Below, one piece after another: positions 11,438-21,638 of a DNA stretch of 64,000 nt. The stretch spans positions 667,821 to 731,820 of the forward strand of contig BFEA01000317.1 in the NCBI GenBank assembly GCA_003427395.1, read 5' to 3'. This DNA comes from Chara braunii (Eukaryota > Streptophyta > Charophyceae > Charales > Characeae). Made by a program: the position numbers and the translations under genes. The notes below the pieces were generated by a model, which ran no database searches, was not told the DNA's origin, and was given only the letters and a program-made list of their open reading frames with translations. How positions within the stretch are numbered: the first letter of the stretch is position 1; each line of letters opens with the position of its first letter.

Positions 11438-11860
11438 CTTAAAAGGCAGCAAGAGAAGGGTATCCTCGAACTTGTGCTTTCCGGATACTCCAAAATAGGT
11501 GTGTGTGTATGTGTGCGTGTGGCTAGTCTTANNNNNNNNNNNNNNNNNNNNNNNNNNNNNNNNNNNNNNNNNNNNNNNNNNNNNNNNNNNNNNNNNNNNN
11601 NNNNNNNNNNNNNNNNNNNNNNNNNNNNNNNNNNNNNNNNNNNNNNNNNNNNNNNNNNNNNNNNNNNNNNNNNNNNNNNNNNNNNNNNNNNNNNNNNNNN
11701 NNNNNNNNNNNNNNNNNNNNNNNNNNNNNNNNNNNNNNNNNNNNNNNNNNNNNNNNNNNNNNNNNNCTTAAAAGGCAGCAAGAGAAGGGTATCCTCGAAC
11801 TTGTGCTTTCCGGATACTCCAAAATAGGTGTGTGTGTATGTGTGCGTGTGGCTAGTCTTA
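11438..11860. other. Assembly gap with identical 94-bp flanks
   Basis: A run of 235 N (11532-11766) is flanked on both sides by the same 94 bases (11438-11531 and 11767-11860), starting CTTAAAAGGCAGC and ending GGCTAGTCTTA, with no difference seen. The likeliest reading is that two contigs overlapping at a TG microsatellite were joined by a gap instead of merged. A real tandem duplication with unsequenced DNA between is possible. Open frames crossing the gap are meaningless. Confidence 0.9.
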
Positions 11861-11916
11861 CCGCCCCTAATAACAGTCCCTGGAAGATGTTTTAAAAAAG
11901 AAAAGAACAAAAAGGT

Positions 11917-12040
11917 GTGTGACTTTGTGTGTGTGTTTGTGTGTGTGTTTGTGTGTGTGTGTGTGTATGTGTGTGTGTGTATATGTGTGTGTGTATGTGT
12001 GTGTATATGTGTGTGTGTATGTGAGAAAGAGAGAGAGAGA
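11917..12040. repeat. TG microsatellite followed by short GA tract
   Basis: Compound (TG)n with interspersed TGTGTGTATG and TGTTTG variants to about 12022, then (GA)n to 12040. Both strands give long artificial Cys/Val or Thr/His open frames, which are not genes. Confidence 0.95.
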
Positions 12041-12163
12041 GGGGGTATTTTTTTGGGGGGGGAGGTGGTGGCAGGAGCGTGCCCTGGTAATCCAGTGCAC
12101 ACTCACACAAGACCTTTGGCATGCCAGTTATACCATAAGTAGTACTTGTCACATCCAGTCGAT

Positions 12164-12237
12164 GGTGGTTTCACCAGGGCAGTTGTCTGGGAAACCAGGA
12201 CTAGGGTCTCTCAGACAACTGCCCTAATAAAACCACC
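12164..12237. repeat. Imperfect inverted repeat (26-bp arms)
   Basis: The left arm 12164-12189 and right arm 12212-12237 are complementary at about 22 of 26 positions, with a 22-nt spacer. The innermost AGGGCAGTTGTCTG is perfect. A transcript would fold into a stable hairpin. It could be a small foldback element or a hairpin RNA; nothing else supports either. Confidence 0.6.
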
Positions 12238-13011
12238 CTAACACTAATGACCAAGATGAGCGTATGAACAACCAAGTCCACCCCTCAAAAAATAAAAATA
12301 AAAAAATAAAATAAAAATTGCAGCTTCTAAGGAATTACACTACTCCTGATAAACTTGATGGGGAGATGAAAATGCCTCAAATAGCTGGCCTGTACAATAA
12401 TGTCATGCACTCAGCAACTGGTCACTTGCCTTGTTAACGACATTTAGGAGGGAAACCCAGGACTTTGTTAGATTTCTTGTTTCCTGATCCTAAACAGCAG
12501 TCTTCCCCTAGAACTATAATCCAGTACACCCTCAAATATGAACGGATGTTAGAAAAGACATATGCTGACACATGATCACAATACGGACACATAGACACAA
12601 GATAGAAAAACTCCTAATAGACAACAGACAAGAATAGAATAGTGAATGACAACATGATAGTGTTTGTTCATTTGTTCAATTGTTCATTTGTTTATAAGGC
12701 TCTCGTGACTCCACTGATACATACATATACAACATAGAACACCACATATTATGTTACACAACTGAGATAGAACAACACCACAGCATAACAGTTTCACACA
12801 CGGCCGCTGAACCCAGTTTCCAACACAGGTAGCACAAATCATACAAATTGCATCAACATAAATACACAAATACACACATCATACACGAGGTATACGAGAT
12901 TTCGGGAGGGTGGGCACATGGGGGTGGTCAAGGCTGCCCCACATGTCTACAGTACCATACAATGGACACAATGGGCCTAAACAACAGCTCAGACTTCAGT
13001 CCTGGCCCTTG
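12238..13011. other. Non-coding stretch, no gene recognised
   Basis: AT-rich start, then mixed composition. A few ATTTGTTCA-type short direct repeats occur near 12665-12690. No coding domain, RNA gene or transposon ends were recognised. Confidence 0.5.
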
Positions 13012-13065
13012 AGAACACACAACGGTAACGTTACTGGGAGGTAGATTACATAGCAGTCATAACGC

Positions 13066-13233
13066 TTAAACCACCAGTACCTCAGCTATATATCGGTCGC
13101 GGGGCCCCTCACCACAACTTTCGGATACCCACGACCGTCAATCCAAAATCTCGACGACCGTGGCCCCCGAAAGTCGTGGCGCGTTAACGACTGTGACAGT
13201 TTTTGCAGGCTGGGCAAGGTATTGGTGGTTTAA
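13066..13233. mobile_element. TTAA-flanked MITE, copy 1
   Basis: Begins TTAA-ACCACCAGTACC and ends GGTATTGGTGGT-TTAA, so a terminal inverted repeat sits directly inside a TTAA on each side. The inside is itself partly self-complementary. The same ends recur at 51268-51480, 51606-51683 and 52374-52569, with unrelated sequence outside the TTAA. A TTAA target is typical of piggyBac-type transposases, but TTAA could also be part of the inverted repeat. The element is too short to code. A 16-bp direct repeat (AGAACACACAACGGTA) lies at 13012-13027 and again overlapping its right edge at 13233-13248. Confidence 0.7.
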
Positions 13234-13324
13234 GAACACACAACGGTACTTAGAGATAGTTTATACAAAAGGCGCACATGCTTTGCACACATACACTAAT
13301 TCAAACAACAATTGAGTTGTACAA

Positions 13325-13461
13325 GGACGCTGGACCGATTTTCAGCGGTGTTGCTCCCCACTATCGATGGAGCCTTCAATACTGGGGTCTGCTTAAGGAG
13401 GAAACTCTTATCGCCTCGTTAAGCTGTGAAGTTGTTAATAAAAAAAAAAAAAAAAAAAAAA
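13325..13461 (+). repeat. SINE-like element, copy 2
   Basis: Starts GGACGCTGGACC, has CAGCGGTG..GCTCCCCAC..ATGGAGC in the place of the family core and ends in a 21-base poly(A) tract. It is more diverged than the copies near 52 kb. No coding potential. Confidence 0.65.
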
Positions 13462-13504
13462 GTAGCTACACGTGTTGGAACCATAAGAGTTCGTTCAATT
13501 TCTG

Positions 13505-14130
13505 CATCTTTAGAGTTAACTTTATTTATTATAATTGACCTTGTATAAAATTTGGAAATATATTTTTGCTAAGGAAGATGTTGCTAAAAGTTATGCAAAT
13601 CCAAGGAGTTAATAAAATTTTACCTTTTCAAAGTTTAAGTTTTGTCCTTGAGTTCGTATCTAACTTAGTAAAAATTTGAGAAACCTACCTTTCTATGGGA
13701 GGTGTTGCCCAATTTTTTGCTAAATCAGGGAGTTAAACAAAATTTAGCTTTGTAAATGCATAATTGTTTCTAAAATTTATATACAACTTTGTACAAATTT
13801 TGAAAAAGTATTTTTTTAATGGACAGTGCTGCTTAAATTTTAAAGAATTAGTTAAATTTTATCTTGGGAGAGTTGAATTTTTTTCTTTGAATTCGTATCT
13901 GACTTGGTATAAATATGGGAAACCTACTTCCCTAACAGAGATGATGCCCAAATTTCTACTAAATAAGAGAGTTAAACAAAATTTGACTGTGGAAAATCAA
14001 GAAGCGCTTTCATATTTCATATCCAACTGAGTATAAATTTTCAAAAGAACCTCTCTCTAAAGGGAGTGTTGTCAAAATTTTTCTAATTTTAAAGAGTTAG
14101 ATTATGTTTGGTAGGAAAAACTTTGGCAAT
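13505..14130. repeat. Degenerate ~120-bp tandem repeat, about five units
   Basis: AT-rich units sharing TCGTATCTAACTTGGTATAA-like starts at about 13532, 13656, 13779, 13895 and 14019 (spacing 116-124), followed by a GGGAGGTGTTGCCC-like block and GGGAGTTAAACAAAATTT. Units differ by perhaps a third of positions, so the array is old. It could be an eroded satellite. Confidence 0.65.
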
Positions 14131-15456
14131 CCACCCTGCATAGGAGAGATGTTGCCGAAAGTTTCAGAATCTTCTGATATCAATTTCGAGTTAAGTTTGA
14201 AAATAATTTTTGAAGAAATAAAGTGAGGAAAGTTTGAGAATTGACTTGTGTTGTGTTACATATCCTTTTTTGTCATTCTGATTCAAGATCTAACTAGTTT
14301 CAGCCCGATCCTACGAGAATTTTCTTATGTTATTATTTGATAACAGGTCGGTTTTCGGCTGAACTCTAACTCATTTTCGTTACTCAACCTAAAACTTTAG
14401 CCCCTGTGGGTTGAATTTTTTTTATTTTTTTTTACGTAGACCTTTATTAAATTATCATTTAAAAAGGACTGGGTGTTTTCTTTTGGAAGGTTGGACAAAG
14501 TTTGGGGCTTGTGTGAATAAAGCAAGAGAGCATTTAAAGTTGACGACGTGTAGTGTTTAGTCTGTCGATGTTGAATCTTTGGTGATTGAAGTCCGAATTT
14601 GACTTTACCTGCAATCACGTGCATATTTTGACGGGAGTAAGATTGTGATTATGAGAGTGATTGCCTCGTGTACATAGCCCCGTTATATTTATATTTTGCA
14701 TAACCGTATGACCTACTCTGACCTTGTGTAAAATTTGAGTAGATTTGTATCGAGAGAAAAAAGGATCTCCTTTTATTTATGCTTTTTAGATTTTCATAGT
14801 TGAATATTGAGGTCTGTGGCGGCTGTCAAAGTCAAACCCCTTGACCCAGTTTTAGAAGGTCAGAGGCAAATGACCGTCACTACGGACCGAAGCCCATCTA
14901 CCGCTCACACGCACAGTGCGCAGAAGAGGGTAGGTTCCGCAATCGCACTTGCCATTGTCTAGCGGCCAAAGAACCTCCAAGACGCGTGTCAGTCGAAACT
15001 TGAGTGTCGAAGGCGATCCTCAAAATTATTAAGGTCTGCGTGATCATGGGTAGCGCATAGTACGACATTATTATGACAACTTGCGTATTCATGGCTACTC
15101 GATACAATTAAAGCCTACGTCGCTGCAATATTTATTTAGAGTCTCGCATGTGGCATCCGCTTAGTGCTGTTAACAAAGGTTATGGGTCAAATGTGAAAAA
15201 AAGTCTAGGCGCGATTTATGTACAAAATTTGGCTTATTTTGGGCAAAGTATATCACGTGGTAAGATTAACTGTCCTAGTTGACAGACGTAAAGTCGCGCT
15301 TGGGAGATCAGCTCCTGGAGCGTCGGCTCACGTGTAGGTCTGATTAAGGCGTTCGACCACGTGTAACCTCTATGCTACGAGAAATGGCCTCGGTTGGGCC
15401 ACCTTTGCGATTGCAATCGAACAGTTTTTGCACGTTGTCGACCGGTAGAAGAGGTC
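14131..15456. other. Non-coding stretch, no gene recognised
   Basis: AT-rich to about 14800, then of balanced composition up to the start of the giant element. Only short open frames without recognisable features. No target-site duplication matching the far side of the giant element was found at 15440-15456. Confidence 0.45.
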
Positions 15457-15899
15457 TGCCGGCACTCCGTCCGAACCCTATGCCTCAGGCCGCGTCTGTC
15501 ACCCGCGGGAGGGTCGGTCGAGGCTCCTGTAACCTGCACAAAACATGTCATTCCACATCAACAAATACAAGTACCGTAGCCGACCGTGACCAATGTGAGA
15601 AGAAACTCATGAAACACTGTCTCGCAGAAATAAAAGAAGTAGTTGCATTCAGTCCAAAACAATGGGATGTGAAACACTCGTTCCGGCCTCAGCCGTACAC
15701 CTCGCTCCTGTGTCTGGGAAGTCCGTCTGAGTCCCTACGGACGTAGTCAACAAACGTCGCCTAATCCTCCTCCCGATTGGGTGTCGCCTGTACCGTGCAC
15801 GTCGATCCCAAGGGACCGTGCTCGAACTCTCAGTGTCGGAAGTAGCCTCCCTCGCCCATCGGGGCCAAAGCTCCAGATCAACCGTGACCATAGTTCCGT

Positions 15900-16570
15900 T
15901 GTTCCTCTTCAGAAAGCCACTCCACGAAAGTCCTCCTTCGGAAAGCCTGCTTCATGAAAGTACCCGCTCGAGAAGCCCTTCGGACGTACCCCTTCGGAGA
16001 GCCCACTTCGCAAAAGTACCCCTTCGGAAAGCCCGCTTCACGAAAGTACCTGCTCGAGAAGCCCCCTTCAGATGTACCCCTTCGGAAAGCCCACTTCCCG
16101 AAAGTACCCCTTCGGAAAGCCCGCTTCACGAAAGGTACCCCTTCGGGATAGTGTCCCCTCGGTAAAAACGTCCGCTCGGTGAAGAAACCACTCGGTAAAA
16201 TACCCGCACGGTAAAGCCTTACCTCGGCGAGGTACCCGCTCGGTGAAATGTATCCTCTCGGTAAACGTATCCTGCTCGGAACATATGTCTGCTTGCTAAA
16301 TGAGTCCGCTCGGTAAAAGCTCGTTCGGTAAGTGTCTCCCCGGTAATGTGCCCCTTCGGTAGAATGCCCACTCGGTGGAAAGGTACGCTCGATCGAACAC
16401 CCGCTTGAGAAAGTACACGCCCGGTAACTCTACACGCGGCACAGTACCCGCTCGGTAAAAGGTACCTTCTCGATAAACGTATCCGCTTGGTATATGTGTC
16501 CGCTTGGTAAACGAGTCCGCCGGGTAAAGAGAATCCGCCCGGTAAATGCTCGCTCGGTAAGTGTCCGTCC
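15900..16570. repeat. Short repeats CTTCGGAAAG / CTCGGTAAA in 3' LTR
   Basis: From 15900 to 16140, units of about 25-35 bp built on CCCTTCGGAAAGCCC and CTTCACGAAAGTACC. From 16150 to 16570, units of about 15-20 bp built on CCGCTCGGTAAA with variable spacers. The same array, unit by unit, is in the 5' LTR at about 31590-32240, so it predates insertion. Repeated short motifs in an LTR may be binding sites, but no known factor site was recognised. Confidence 0.8.
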
Positions 16571-17129
16571 GGTAATGTGCCCTCTGCGGAGTCCGCTCAG
16601 TCTAGTGTCCCCAGCCGTGCCCGGAGCCCCTACTGTAATCGACAACCATGTTCAGCCCAACTCCCCAACTGTAACCAAAGGCCCCGTTCGACCCGCTCGG
16701 TGACCAGCCAGCGGCCCCCAGGAAGCTCGCTTCGCCTGATGAGCGCGCCCGACCAGAAGCGTAGTACAGTTCGGTGGTTCAGACGAGCACTCAAAGTTGT
16801 TGTCTTGTGTGGCGCTTGGGTACTGCAGGCTAACTGTGTCCTGTCTGCCCTTGACGCACAGCGGAAGGGGGCGCACCCGCGCTGATTCCGCTAGTAAGCG
16901 AGTGCGGGCTCATTGTTCTGCTAGCGCAGTCGCCCGCGGCTGTTCCCGCAGTCGCGCAAGCGTAGACGTGGCAGCGCCCAGTGCTCCCGTTCTCAAGTGT
17001 GAAGACATTCGCGTGGTGTCGCACGCCCCCCTTCCCGCTCGTATCCGCAAGTCCGCAAAGGTACGCGGCTTGCAACGTAGCGCGCGGTTCCTCCCCCACT
17101 GCCCGGTCGCGTCGTTCGTGAGTGCGCGT

Positions 17130-17760
17130 TGGAGCGCGCTTCTCCCTCGCTATCCCGTTCTCCCCGTGCGCAGTTGTGAGCGGGCGTGCGGGGCTCTTCC
17201 GCCGTCCCGGTCGTGTCGTCCGTGAGTGCGCGTTGGTGCGCGCTTCTCATCGGCTATCCTGCGCGGATGCGCGCGTGTATGTGATTCCCCTCCCTTGCTG
17301 CTTCGCGCGGGTGCGCGCGTGTGTGTGAAAGCGCGCAACTTCTCCCCGCTATCCCTCGGGTGCGCACGAATACGCGTGGTCCCCCGCTACTCCGCGCGGT
17401 GCGCGCGTGTACATAGGTCTCCCCGGCTAATCTGCGCAGGTGCGCATATGCACGCAGAGCCACTCTGTGCTTCCCGCTACCCCGCGGGTGTGAGCGCGTG
17501 CGCAGGTCTCCCGTTACTCCGCGCGAATGCGTGCGAGTGCGCAGGTCTCTCGTTACTCCGCGCGAATGCGTGCGCAGGTCTCTCCCCCTACTCATTGCAG
17601 GTACGCATGTGCACGGGGATCCGCGCTATGCTCCCCGCTACCTCGCGGGTGTGCGTGCGTGCGCGGGTCTTCCCCGCTACTCAGCGCAAGTGCGCGTGCG
17701 CGCCTCGGTGCGCACAGTGATGCGCGCTATCTCCTGTGGTGGTCCTCGCGTATGCGCCAA
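17130..17760. repeat. CpG-rich ~50-bp degenerate repeat in 3' LTR
   Basis: Loose units carry CTCCCCGCTAC, then CCGCGCGGGTGCGCGCGTG and a short variable link. CpG is very frequent and not eroded. The equivalent zone of the 5' LTR is about 32800-33430. Artificial long open frames on both strands result from the composition. Confidence 0.65.
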
Positions 17761-18693
17761 GGTGCGCGGTTGCCTGGTGCGCATCTCCTGTGCGACTACA
17801 CCCCCGCGTGCCGGATGCACCATGCGCGTGTCTCCCCTGTACGTTCGTGCGCCCTGTACGTGTCTCCCGCTACCCCCTGTTCCTCGTGTGCTCAGTCTCC
17901 TCGAACCTCCCTCGTGCCTGTGTCGTGCGCCTCCAGTCCCATGCGCCTCTCTTCTTGCATGCGAAGAATGCCCCATGCTTGGGCCCGGTTGAGCTTAAGT
18001 ACTCTGCCGGGCCCTTCTCACAAGTGTGTGTCCCGGCCTTGGGTGCACCGAGGCAGCCGACAGCTTGCAGCGCCCCGGTACCGGTCCTATGCCTGGGCCT
18101 GATTGGGCTCTCGAAAGGTCCCCGGCGGAAAGGGCCTTCCAGTCGGGAACTGGGCCCTTTGCAGCGCCCTGGTACTGCAGCTGTCCCCGAGCCTGTCCCA
18201 GGCCTGCCCCGTGGCCTAGGCGGTCCCTACGTAGCAGCGGTACTGCTCTTAGGAAAAATCCAGACGGCCCTGCAAGTGAGAATTTTGACCCATCATTCAA
18301 TCGGGCCTAGGCGGGCCCTGCGCCCTAGCGGAACCGCCCCCTTCGAAAGAGAATTCGACTGGCCCAATGGCCTCTTGCCCGTGGTGTCGGCCCGTGCCAT
18401 GGTCGGTGAGTCCCGGCCGGATAAAGTAGGCCCCTTGTTCGCAGCGTCGCTCCGCTTCATGGTCGGTGTGTCTCGGCCACGTAAAATAACGTCGAGCAAG
18501 GATATCGCCGCGCCGTTCTCCGGCGTGTTGTCTCACCGCATGGTTGATAATTGTTGGTAACCCCGTCGGTCCAAGTGTCGGTCCGTCTCATGGTCGATGA
18601 AGCCCGGCCAGGTAGAATACTGTCGAGTGGGGTTGTCGTCGCGTGCCCTCTGAAAGGAAGTAAAAGGCGGCGTAGCATTGTAGTCGCCCGACA

Positions 18694-18713
18694 GCAGCCC
18701 CCCCCCCCCATTC
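18694..18713 (-). promoter_or_regulatory. Putative polypurine tract with G12 run
   Basis: On the minus strand an AATG is followed by a run of 12 G and then CTGC directly before the TGTCGGG start of the 3' LTR. Position and purine content fit the tract that primes plus-strand synthesis. Such a pure G run is unusual. Confidence 0.55.
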
Positions 18714-19092
18714 TCGACGTCCTCGGCGAGCGAGTATTAGGATTCAAAGGGAGAAAATTTTGCAAAAGATGTATGACTCCTTATCTCTACCCATCAACCC
18801 AAGATCATCCTCTCGGTCGTGCTCGGATGCCTTTCTTTTGTTTTTTCTTCCTGTCTGAGTTTCTCTTAGAGAGCTTTGTTTTGACGCCTAAGCGTTTGTC
18901 TGGCGGAGTACATCTAACATGCCGACGGTGGTTTTTTGTTTTTTCTATTGTTAGGACATTTCTGATGACTTGTTTAACATTTTTCTTCTTCTCCTTCTTA
19001 GTCGCCGCCAACTTCTTGATGTCGGACTTGGTGTTCTTGGTGTGTTTGCGTTAGATATGTCGGACCCCTAGAAGTTAATGTTGTGTCTTTTT
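18714..19092. other. Region between pol end and 3' LTR of the giant element
   Basis: About 380 bp of non-coding DNA between the integrase stop and the polypurine tract. On the plus strand it is T-rich. No extra ORF is seen on this side. Confidence 0.6.
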
Positions 19093-19768
19093 TTAAGATT
19101 GTTTGGAGGATTCTAGTACTTGAGAAGTGATTTGTGCGGCGGCTTTTAATGCATGCCGATTGGAGGACTCCCCTACTTCGGAGGTGGTTGGTGCTGTGGG
19201 TTCTTCTAAGGACTCATCCTTCTTCTTACCTTTTTCTGGGTGCGTATGGGCGTCATTTTCCTGCCCTAGTTTTCCCGTACGTGGAATATTTTTTGTTCGG
19301 TCTTTAAATACTTTAAGACGGGCTCGAGACACCGATTCCTTCCATCTTGTGCCGTCTAATTCCTCTATTAAGTAGACTCCGCCTTCTAGTCTTTTGACCA
19401 CTCTATAGGGTCCCATCCATCTATTTGCTAGCTTCCCTGTCCATGTTCTCTCTAATGAGGAGTCATAGAGCAGGACGAGGCTCCCTGTAGGTATCCCTTC
19501 TTGCCTGACGCGAAGGTTCCTATCCCATCTTTCTTTCTCTTTTCCTCTCTGAATCTTTAATTTGTCTATGGTGTCTAGGATGTTATCTTGAAGAGTTTCG
19601 GCTATTTGTTTGATTCTTGCGGCCAGCAACTGTTCTCTAGTGGAGATCTCTTCCCAGTCAATCGTTTGCCAATAGTCGATATGAAATTCTATAGGTAAGG
19701 GACAATGGCGTCCAAACCATAACGTATAGGGCGGATATCTTGTAGTTGAGCGAACGGTAATGTTATCT
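19093..19768 (-). pseudogene. Giant element integrase C-terminal part (GPY/F)
   Basis: Continues the integrase core of 20172-20606 after the nested MITE. Early blocks are VWADNITVRSTTRYPPYTLW and FGRHCPLP. Later comes the GPY/F module, RWMGPYRVVKRLEGGVYLIE, typical of Ty3/gypsy integrases. The final 60 or so residues are a charged, low-complexity tail ending at 19093; no chromodomain is present. The N-terminal 30 codons of the open frame that begins at 19866 belong to the inserted MITE, not to the protein. The frame from 19768 to 19093 has no stop. Confidence 0.85.
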
Positions 19769-19776
19769 GCCCAAAC

Positions 19777-20142
19777 CTGTGTAGCATCGTGTTCGGGTTC
19801 GGTGACCGAACCCGAACGTTCGGGACCGAACGCGAACGAGCGTCGAAACTCTCCGAACGAGAACATTAAAAAAAAAAAAAAAAAAAAAAATCTCCAAAAA
19901 ATCTGAAAAAAAATATGTTATGTAAAATAATAATAAAAACAACTTTTGCCTTGGAGGTATGGTCAAATTCGTAACCAAACTCGAGTTAAAAATAAAAAAC
20001 CAAAAACAAAGTTTTTTTTTTTTTTTTTTTTTAATATGTTCGGCCGAACGTCAGCCAAACACGTTCGCGTGACGGTTGGCCGAACACCTGAACATGTTCG
20101 GACGTTCGAAAAAGCTCCGAACATGTTCGGTGTGCTAGACAG
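19777..20142. mobile_element. hAT-like MITE nested in integrase
   Basis: 366 bp flanked by an exact 8-bp direct repeat GCCCAAAC (19769-19776 and 20143-20150). The ends are CTGTGTAGCA and, on the other strand, CTGTCTAGCA, followed inside by repeated TTCGG/CCGAA motifs. An 8-bp duplication plus short ends and many subterminal repeats is the signature of a non-autonomous hAT element. Inside are a poly(A) (about 19867-19888) and poly(T) (about 20011-20032) tract. It interrupts the integrase codons of the giant element, so it inserted later. Confidence 0.8.
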
Positions 20143-20150
20143 GCCCAAAC

Positions 20151-20606
20151 GGCGAATCTCAAATATTTTGGCTAGTTCTTCTCCTTTCCTTCGCACCATT
20201 TAGGGAGCGCGTTGACTAGAGACTGGTGCCCTCTTTCTACAGGAACGTTAGTTTGAGGATGATATGTTTTTGATAGCGATACTCGTATTTCCGCTCTTTG
20301 GAGCAATTCTTGGACTTCCTTAGCCATAAACTCTGATCCCTTATCCATGACAATTTTTCCAACGCAGCCGTAGCGAGTGATATATTCAGTCAAATAACCA
20401 CTAACCGCTTTACCTGTTTTTTGACGTAGTGGCCATGCCTCCACGAATCCAGTCAAGTCGTCTCTAATGTCCATGATGTAATTCATTCCTCCTTCTCCCT
20501 TGGGCATCTTAACTAGGTCAACGTGTACTTTCTGACCTATTGCTGTGAGATAGGAAGGAAATAAGGGTTCTTTATATTTAACTACCGCTCTCTTCTGGCA
20601 TTCCAC
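20151..20606 (-). pseudogene. Giant element integrase core
   Basis: Shows the D,D,E core: VHVDLVKMP (first Asp), KIVMDKGSEFMAKE (second Asp) and TNVPVERGHQSLVN (Glu). The upstream HHCC zinc finger is seen between about 20760 and 20610, ending CLTCVECQ, and is interrupted by the stop at 20724. A TAG near 20172 replaces a Trp codon shortly before the MITE insertion. The frame is the same as that of RT and RNase H, so it was a single pol polyprotein. Confidence 0.88.
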
Positions 20607-20723
20607 GCATGTCAGACAGTATGATTCTACGTCTTTATATATGTCGTCCCACCAGTAGAGGTTCCTAATTTTTTCAAAAGTTCCTTTTACTCTTCTGTGT
20701 CTTCCGACGATGCCATCGTGAAG

Positions 20724-21593
20724 TTACGCTATTATCTCTCGGTGCTCGACCCTATCACAGACCACTCTCATTGGCATTTCATTTTTAGGTGGTCTCTTAA
20801 ATAGGTGTCCTGCCTTAAGGCAATATTGTTGAGCTTCCTTCCTAAGTTTGTCATTTACTTCAATTTTCCCTATAAGATAACGCCATATCTTATGATATTT
20901 GCCAATGTATAGATTTTTAAGAAATAAGGAAGTTCCTCCTGCAGCGGGCTCTATTTTTAAGGAGCTTATGTCCATTTGTAAAAATTTGTCAATGCCACTG
21001 GGCAACCCTAGATCTCCCTCTTCTAGACGGATTCGTGAGAGACCATTAGCAACTGAGTTCTTAGCTCCGGATATTCGCTCTACTACGTAGTCAAACATCC
21101 TTATATGCATGAGCCATCTGGTGACCATTGGATCTGTCAATGAAAATTTTTTTTGTAAGACAGTTGCCACTGCCGTCGGATCGACCCGCAGTACGAACCT
21201 TCGCCCATAAATATAATGTTGGAAAATATTTAAACAATGTAAGACTCCTATAACTTCTTTCTTAAATTGTGAGTGGTTCCTTTCGATGGCGTTTAAGGTT
21301 TTACTCTCGAATCTGAGAGGCTTTTCATTGCCGGCTTGATCCTTTTGAGCCAAGACTCCACCAACAAAGGCAGGTCCCGCATCTGTACATACGACTAATG
21401 AGCGCTTTTCCCTGTCTTCGAAGTAAGGTACTCCAAGGACTTGACCTCCTTCCTTAAACTCATCTTTTAACGTTCTTGTTGTATCCTCTTGTTCACTCGT
21501 CCATTGCCATTCTACTCCCTTGCGCAAAAGCTTTCGTAAGGGTTCGACCTTTGCAGCATAACCTTTTATGAAATTCCTCCAGAATCTGACCAC
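20724..21593 (-). pseudogene. Giant element connection and RNase H domain
   Basis: Opens in the same frame as RT after one stop. Blocks are VRFWRNFIKGYAAKVEPLRK (end of RT), SLVVCTDAGPAFVGGVLAQ (first catalytic Asp), LNAIERNHSQFKKEVIGVLH (Glu), FVLRVDPTAV and GAKNSVANGLSR. Some sites differ from the common TDAS and D-x-x-x-L patterns, consistent with a divergent subfamily. The stop at 20724 separates it from the integrase zinc finger. Confidence 0.85.
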
Positions 21594-21638
21594 TCCTAGA
21601 AATTGGCGTATGTCAGTAATATGTCTGAGGGGAGTTGA

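Larger units (their letters stand above)
15457..18693 (-). repeat. 3' LTR of the giant element
   Basis: About 3237 bp, nearly identical to 31142-34394. On the minus strand it opens TGTCGGGCGAC and closes GTGCCGGCA. Its plus-strand layout is a ~450-bp unique part, a zone of short CTTCGGAAAG and CTCGGTAAA repeats (about 15900-16570), a very GC- and CpG-rich zone with ~50-bp repeats (about 17130-17760), and a unique part of about 700 bp. Open frames inside it are composition artefacts. Promoter and poly(A) signals could not be assigned. Confidence 0.85.

Noticed and set aside
11305-12102. Open frames through the N gap and TG repeat
   Set aside because: Run across undefined bases and low-complexity Thr/His or Cys/Val repeats.
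15900-16570. CRISPR-like or regulatory array from the regular CGGTAAA motifs
   Set aside because: Spacing is irregular, units degenerate and the array lies within a retroelement LTR in a eukaryote.
15372-18560. Several open frames of 100-274 codons inside the 3' LTR (and equivalents in the 5' LTR)
   Set aside because: They follow GC-rich repeat composition, occur in several frames on both strands, show no domain, and repeat with the LTR.
19777-19866. N-terminal 30 codons of the open frame 19866-19093 as part of integrase
   Set aside because: These codons belong to the hAT-like MITE bounded by an 8-bp duplication.
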